Assembly: GCF_047948215.1 (NCBI RefSeq) | Contig: NC_134456.1 | Location: forward strand, 57,613,029-57,677,028 | Length of the DNA stretch: 64,000 bases | Direction: 5' to 3' | Source: Lycorma delicatula | Lineage: Eukaryota; Arthropoda; Insecta; Hemiptera; Fulgoridae | Shown: positions 60,635 through 64,000 of the stretch, piece after piece | Layout: the number at the start of each line of letters is the position of its first letter | How positions within the stretch are numbered: the first letter of the stretch is position 1 | Notes under the pieces: generated by a model | Databases searched by the model: none | The model's input: only the letters and a program-made list of their open reading frames with translations | What the model was told of the DNA's origin: nothing | Position numbers and translations under genes: made by a program

Positions 60635-62040
60635 TTACACAGTATTCTACCGTGCAATTTCCTAGGTTGGAAATAATGTTATGCAATCGTAATTTTTGAA
60701 AATAAATACATACATAGGAAGTTTCATAACATAAAACGATTAGTAAAACGGCCTATTGTAAAATGTTTTTATACCCACCTACTTTATAGAAGTAACAGTC
60801 AAAATATTACAAACAGTCAAAATTAGTAAAATATTACTTTATAATTATCAAAGAGAATAGTTTGATAAATCAGAACACAATTTACTTGTTCTTTATAACT
60901 ATTGACTTAGATCGTTAAATAATATTTTCAATAATGCGATATAGAAATCGAAAAGACCATATGCAAAAATATTTAAGGTTAATTCATTTTAAATATTTAC
61001 AATTACACAATCTTGAAATGTATTCGCACTTAATATACGAGAACATAACTAATTTAATTCATTTTTAAAAGTGTAGAGATATTTTATAGTAACATCACTC
61101 CGTGAAAATAGAGATTTTTGTTTATAATACACAGGAATTTTTTGTTTATGTATTACGAACTAAACTGTAATTCGAACTACAGAATAGTTTTCTGGTCTGT
61201 TCCACTGTAAGCCCAAAAGGTCCTGAAAATAGTGTTTTGATAAATACAATCCACAACAACCGAAGAAAACAGATAGAAGACATTTCGGATTCAATTTATC
61301 ACTATAACTAATTAATTACATCTTTAATGAATTGAACCTAGTTTTTCCAGCATTACAGAGAAACAATCTGTTAGGAATCAGCCTTTTACCCCAACGAGGG
61401 ATGTAATAAAAAATTATGAAACGACCAATTTTTTTTTATAATCTTAAGTTAAAACATAATTGCTTATTATAGATTTTATATACCATACTAGAAATTAATT
61501 TATGTATATTTAAAATTACAATTATAATATCACACACATGATTAACATTACATGTAATATCACACATGATTTTTTGTTAATTTGATTTCTGTATGGGATC
61601 CTCAATGAACTAAGTAAGCTTTGGATGTGATTTTGGTATATGGATTTAAATGTGATTTTGGTATACAATATAAATTATGATAAATTATTGTAGAAAGCTT
61701 TCTTGTTGAATACTATTTATTTTGTATTTAATATCAATTTTGTGTCTATTTCATTGCGTATGTTAATATTTAATGCAGTCTCTTTATTTGTAATGCATTA
61801 CGGTAAACAGACAAAAATAAATAAAAAATACAAAATTATTAGAGAAATACGAAAACAGAAAATTACTGACTAAGAAGTATATTAAATAAAACAATTTTAC
61901 CAATTTAAATTTTTAATTTATTTTCTACAAAGAGGTAAATCTTTAGAGAAAATTAGTTAAGTGGTGTTTAATATACAAGAAATTGAGTTAATAACCTAAT
62001 TTAGAATATTATAGTTATAATTATTTAAATAAATATTTTA
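60635..62040. other. AT-rich stretch, nothing recognised
   Basis: No ORF or repeat that I can support. Confidence 0.55.
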
Positions 62041-62790
62041 CGAGAGAAGAGAATAAAAGGCAACTTGAAATAAAGTTCAAGGAAATGTTTTGGTTTTTGG
62101 GCAGACGTTCTCGTTTGTCCTTGTCTAATAAGCTGCTCGACAATTCTAAAACCTGTCTGGACCTATGGGATCGAACTACGGGGCAGCGCAGGCAGAAGCA
62201 ATGTCGACATCTTACAGCGGTTTTAGAATAAGCTAGCAAGGTGTATAACAGAGACATCTTGGTTTACAAGGAGCAATGAGATCCAGGATTATTTAGGATT
62301 ACGGTCCGTGTGGGAGGAGATTCAACGCTGCAGTTCAAAGTACGAACTTCGGCTTAACTACCAATCACTTGGCAGTAAACCTACTAGGCAATGGGGATCT
62401 CATTAGGAGACTGAATCGTGTGCACGTTCTAGACCTGTATCCCTACAGTATCTTAATGCATCTGTAGTAAACTCGGATGTGAGTATTGAGCATTATCTAT
62501 TCAACTTAATTTCATATCTTTTACATATTCTTTCTTTTTTTTTTAATTAGTTCAACGTTTATTTTTACCTCTACTTATTTTATTCTGCATTCTCTTATTT
62601 TAGTGTCATTCTTAACTGCTAAGTGAATGTGCTTGGCATAAAATGTTTATTATATTAGTGTGTAATTTTTTAGGGTTTTGCTGAGGACTCCTTATCATTT
62701 GAATTGGGATTACGATCCAATTTACTAAAGGTATATGTAAATATAGCCGATTGTAAATAAGAGTTGATACAATAAAAAAAAGAAAAGAGT
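62041..62790 (+). pseudogene. Jockey-like LINE 3' fragment
   Basis: The plus strand reads RQLEIKFKEMFWFLGRRSRL then SLSNKLL. After a frame change it continues ILKPVWTYGIELRGSAGRSN, VDILQRF, a stop, NKLARCITETSWFTRSNEIQ and DYLGLRSVWEEIQ. This is the same C-terminal region seen at 43480-43760 and 30640-31090. The RT core is missing through 5' truncation, and a 3' UTR runs to an A-rich end (AATAAAAAAAAGAAAAGAG, about 62772-62790). It is dead. Confidence 0.8.
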
Positions 62791-64000
62791 ATTATATGAA
62801 ACAAAAATGTCTGATTCAGCAATTTCAGGTATGAATCTTACACAATCACCACCAATTCCAATATTAAATAAAACCATCCATCACTAAAGCATTTATTTTA
62901 TCGCAGATTATCGTAACTGTCATTTCTCAACTGTAACAGAAAAATACTTTTTTCATCCAACTGCTATATTTAACCGTCACGTTTTTGTTCAGACAAACGT
63001 CTTACTTAAACAGTAATTCATTACTTTTCAGATTACTGTCGTATCATGTCACTTAAATATATTGAAATTGATCTTTACAAGGTATAAAATTCATGAGCTT
63101 TCTGCGACTTTATAAAGATTACATTAATAATTTGTATATCACAGACAAGAGAATACAATAATCATATTTTATGTGAGGAAATAGGCAAACATTATTACTT
63201 TTATGAAAAATACGAATTTATAAAAAGACTATTAAATTACATTAGCCGTATTCAATAAAAACTTTGGAATCATGGGTTAAATGTTTCATATTAATTGCTA
63301 TAATTACGTCACGAATATTAATCTAAATTCTTATATATGCCAGTACACTTCATGTTATTTAATTTATTATTTTTTATTCACATATGGATTGAGAAGTACG
63401 TGAATGGAGTGATTTTTCAAAATCCGTCTACTGGTCAAGATCGAGTTTGCTTCAATCATTATAGAATTTATTCGAACAAACAGGCGGTTCATACGTACTT
63501 CACCATGCTCAAATTTATAGTATAAGTTCTAAGAAAACGTAGGAAGCGTTTACATGTGCCCTTCACAAAAACAAATGTCATAATTATTCATTATTAAAGA
63601 TTCGAAAAATTTGACGTTACCAATTTTATATTCAACTAAAAATTTCTAAAATTAAGAGGTTGGTAGCAATAATAAGAAAAACGAATTAATAGTATCTCAT
63701 TTTTGAAATTAATATTATGGCATTTAACGTATACTATTTTATCCCAATTATTATTTTCATTAATTGAACACATTTGATTTGAAACCATAATTTTACATAA
63801 AATCATTCAAAATTGTACACTTGGTTTATATTTTAATCATGTTAAACAGTGATTATAAAAAAAAATGTATTTTATTAATAATTGTTATTTTATATTCTAT
63901 AAATATTTTTTAATAAACGTGCAATTGCTTTTTTAACTTTTAAAGTGAAATAAGATTTTTTATTCAGCAAGACAACGAGTGAATAAGATCGGAGAACAGT
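62791..64000. other. AT-rich stretch to the window end
   Basis: No supported gene; a 62-codon frame at 63337-63525 is unrecognised. Confidence 0.5.

Noticed and set aside
60445..60657. ORF with HTHT run
   Set aside because: Translation of the (TG)n/(CA)n array.

Overview
The window is nuclear DNA from an arthropod, almost certainly an insect with a large, strongly AT-rich, repeat-filled genome. The evidence is: long non-coding stretches, canonical GT/AG splice sites, tRNA-derived SINEs with pol III A and B boxes, several non-LTR retrotransposon clades usual in insects (I-like, R1-like, Jockey-like), a Merlin/ISXO2-type transposase relic, and a multicopy protein family known to me from many insect genomes. 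A hemipteran source is possible, but I cannot fix the order from sequence alone.

Only one host gene is convincing. Two exons on the + strand, 3761-3901 and 12277-12629, are separated by an 8.4-kb intron and join in phase. They give a 163-aa secreted precursor with a signal peptide, several dibasic convertase sites, two cysteines and a C-terminus of the form ...RFLG-RRRK. This looks like a neuropeptide prohormone whose last product would be an RFL-amide. A splice acceptor directly before the start codon implies at least one further 5' exon.

The rest is mainly mobile-element debris. 23-1081: long-TIR foldback element. 3590-4203: SINE pieces in or near the host gene's 5' region. 4684-8215 (-): decayed I-like LINE lacking its endonuclease part, followed by a DDE transposase relic. 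12.6-18.8 kb: featureless AT-rich DNA. 18.9-20.0 kb: repeat family with a 259-bp tandem duplication, with a second inverted copy at 57.2-57.9 kb. 22.4 kb: 152-bp MITE. 23.5-26.1 kb: GC-rich repeat, SINE tail and a broken copy of the 'LHIKLGLMKNFVKAM' family. 29.0-29.8 kb (-): Merlin relic. 30.3-31.1 kb: SINE with perfect 9-bp duplication and a Jockey fragment. 34.0-34.4 kb: complete SINE with 15-bp target-site duplication. 39.0-47.0 kb: a dense LINE cluster with two R1-like copies (both with about 10-14-bp target-site duplications), a Jockey-like copy and a tandem rearrangement. 51.9-52.6 kb: second foldback element. 54.4 and 58.3 kb: more SINE copies. 62.0-62.8 kb: another Jockey 3' fragment.

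No operon-like or interacting gene set exists here. The two things most worth following are the peptide precursor and the modular SINE families, which share head, middle and tail blocks in different combinations. All homology statements come from reading the sequence and from memory of the families; no search was run.
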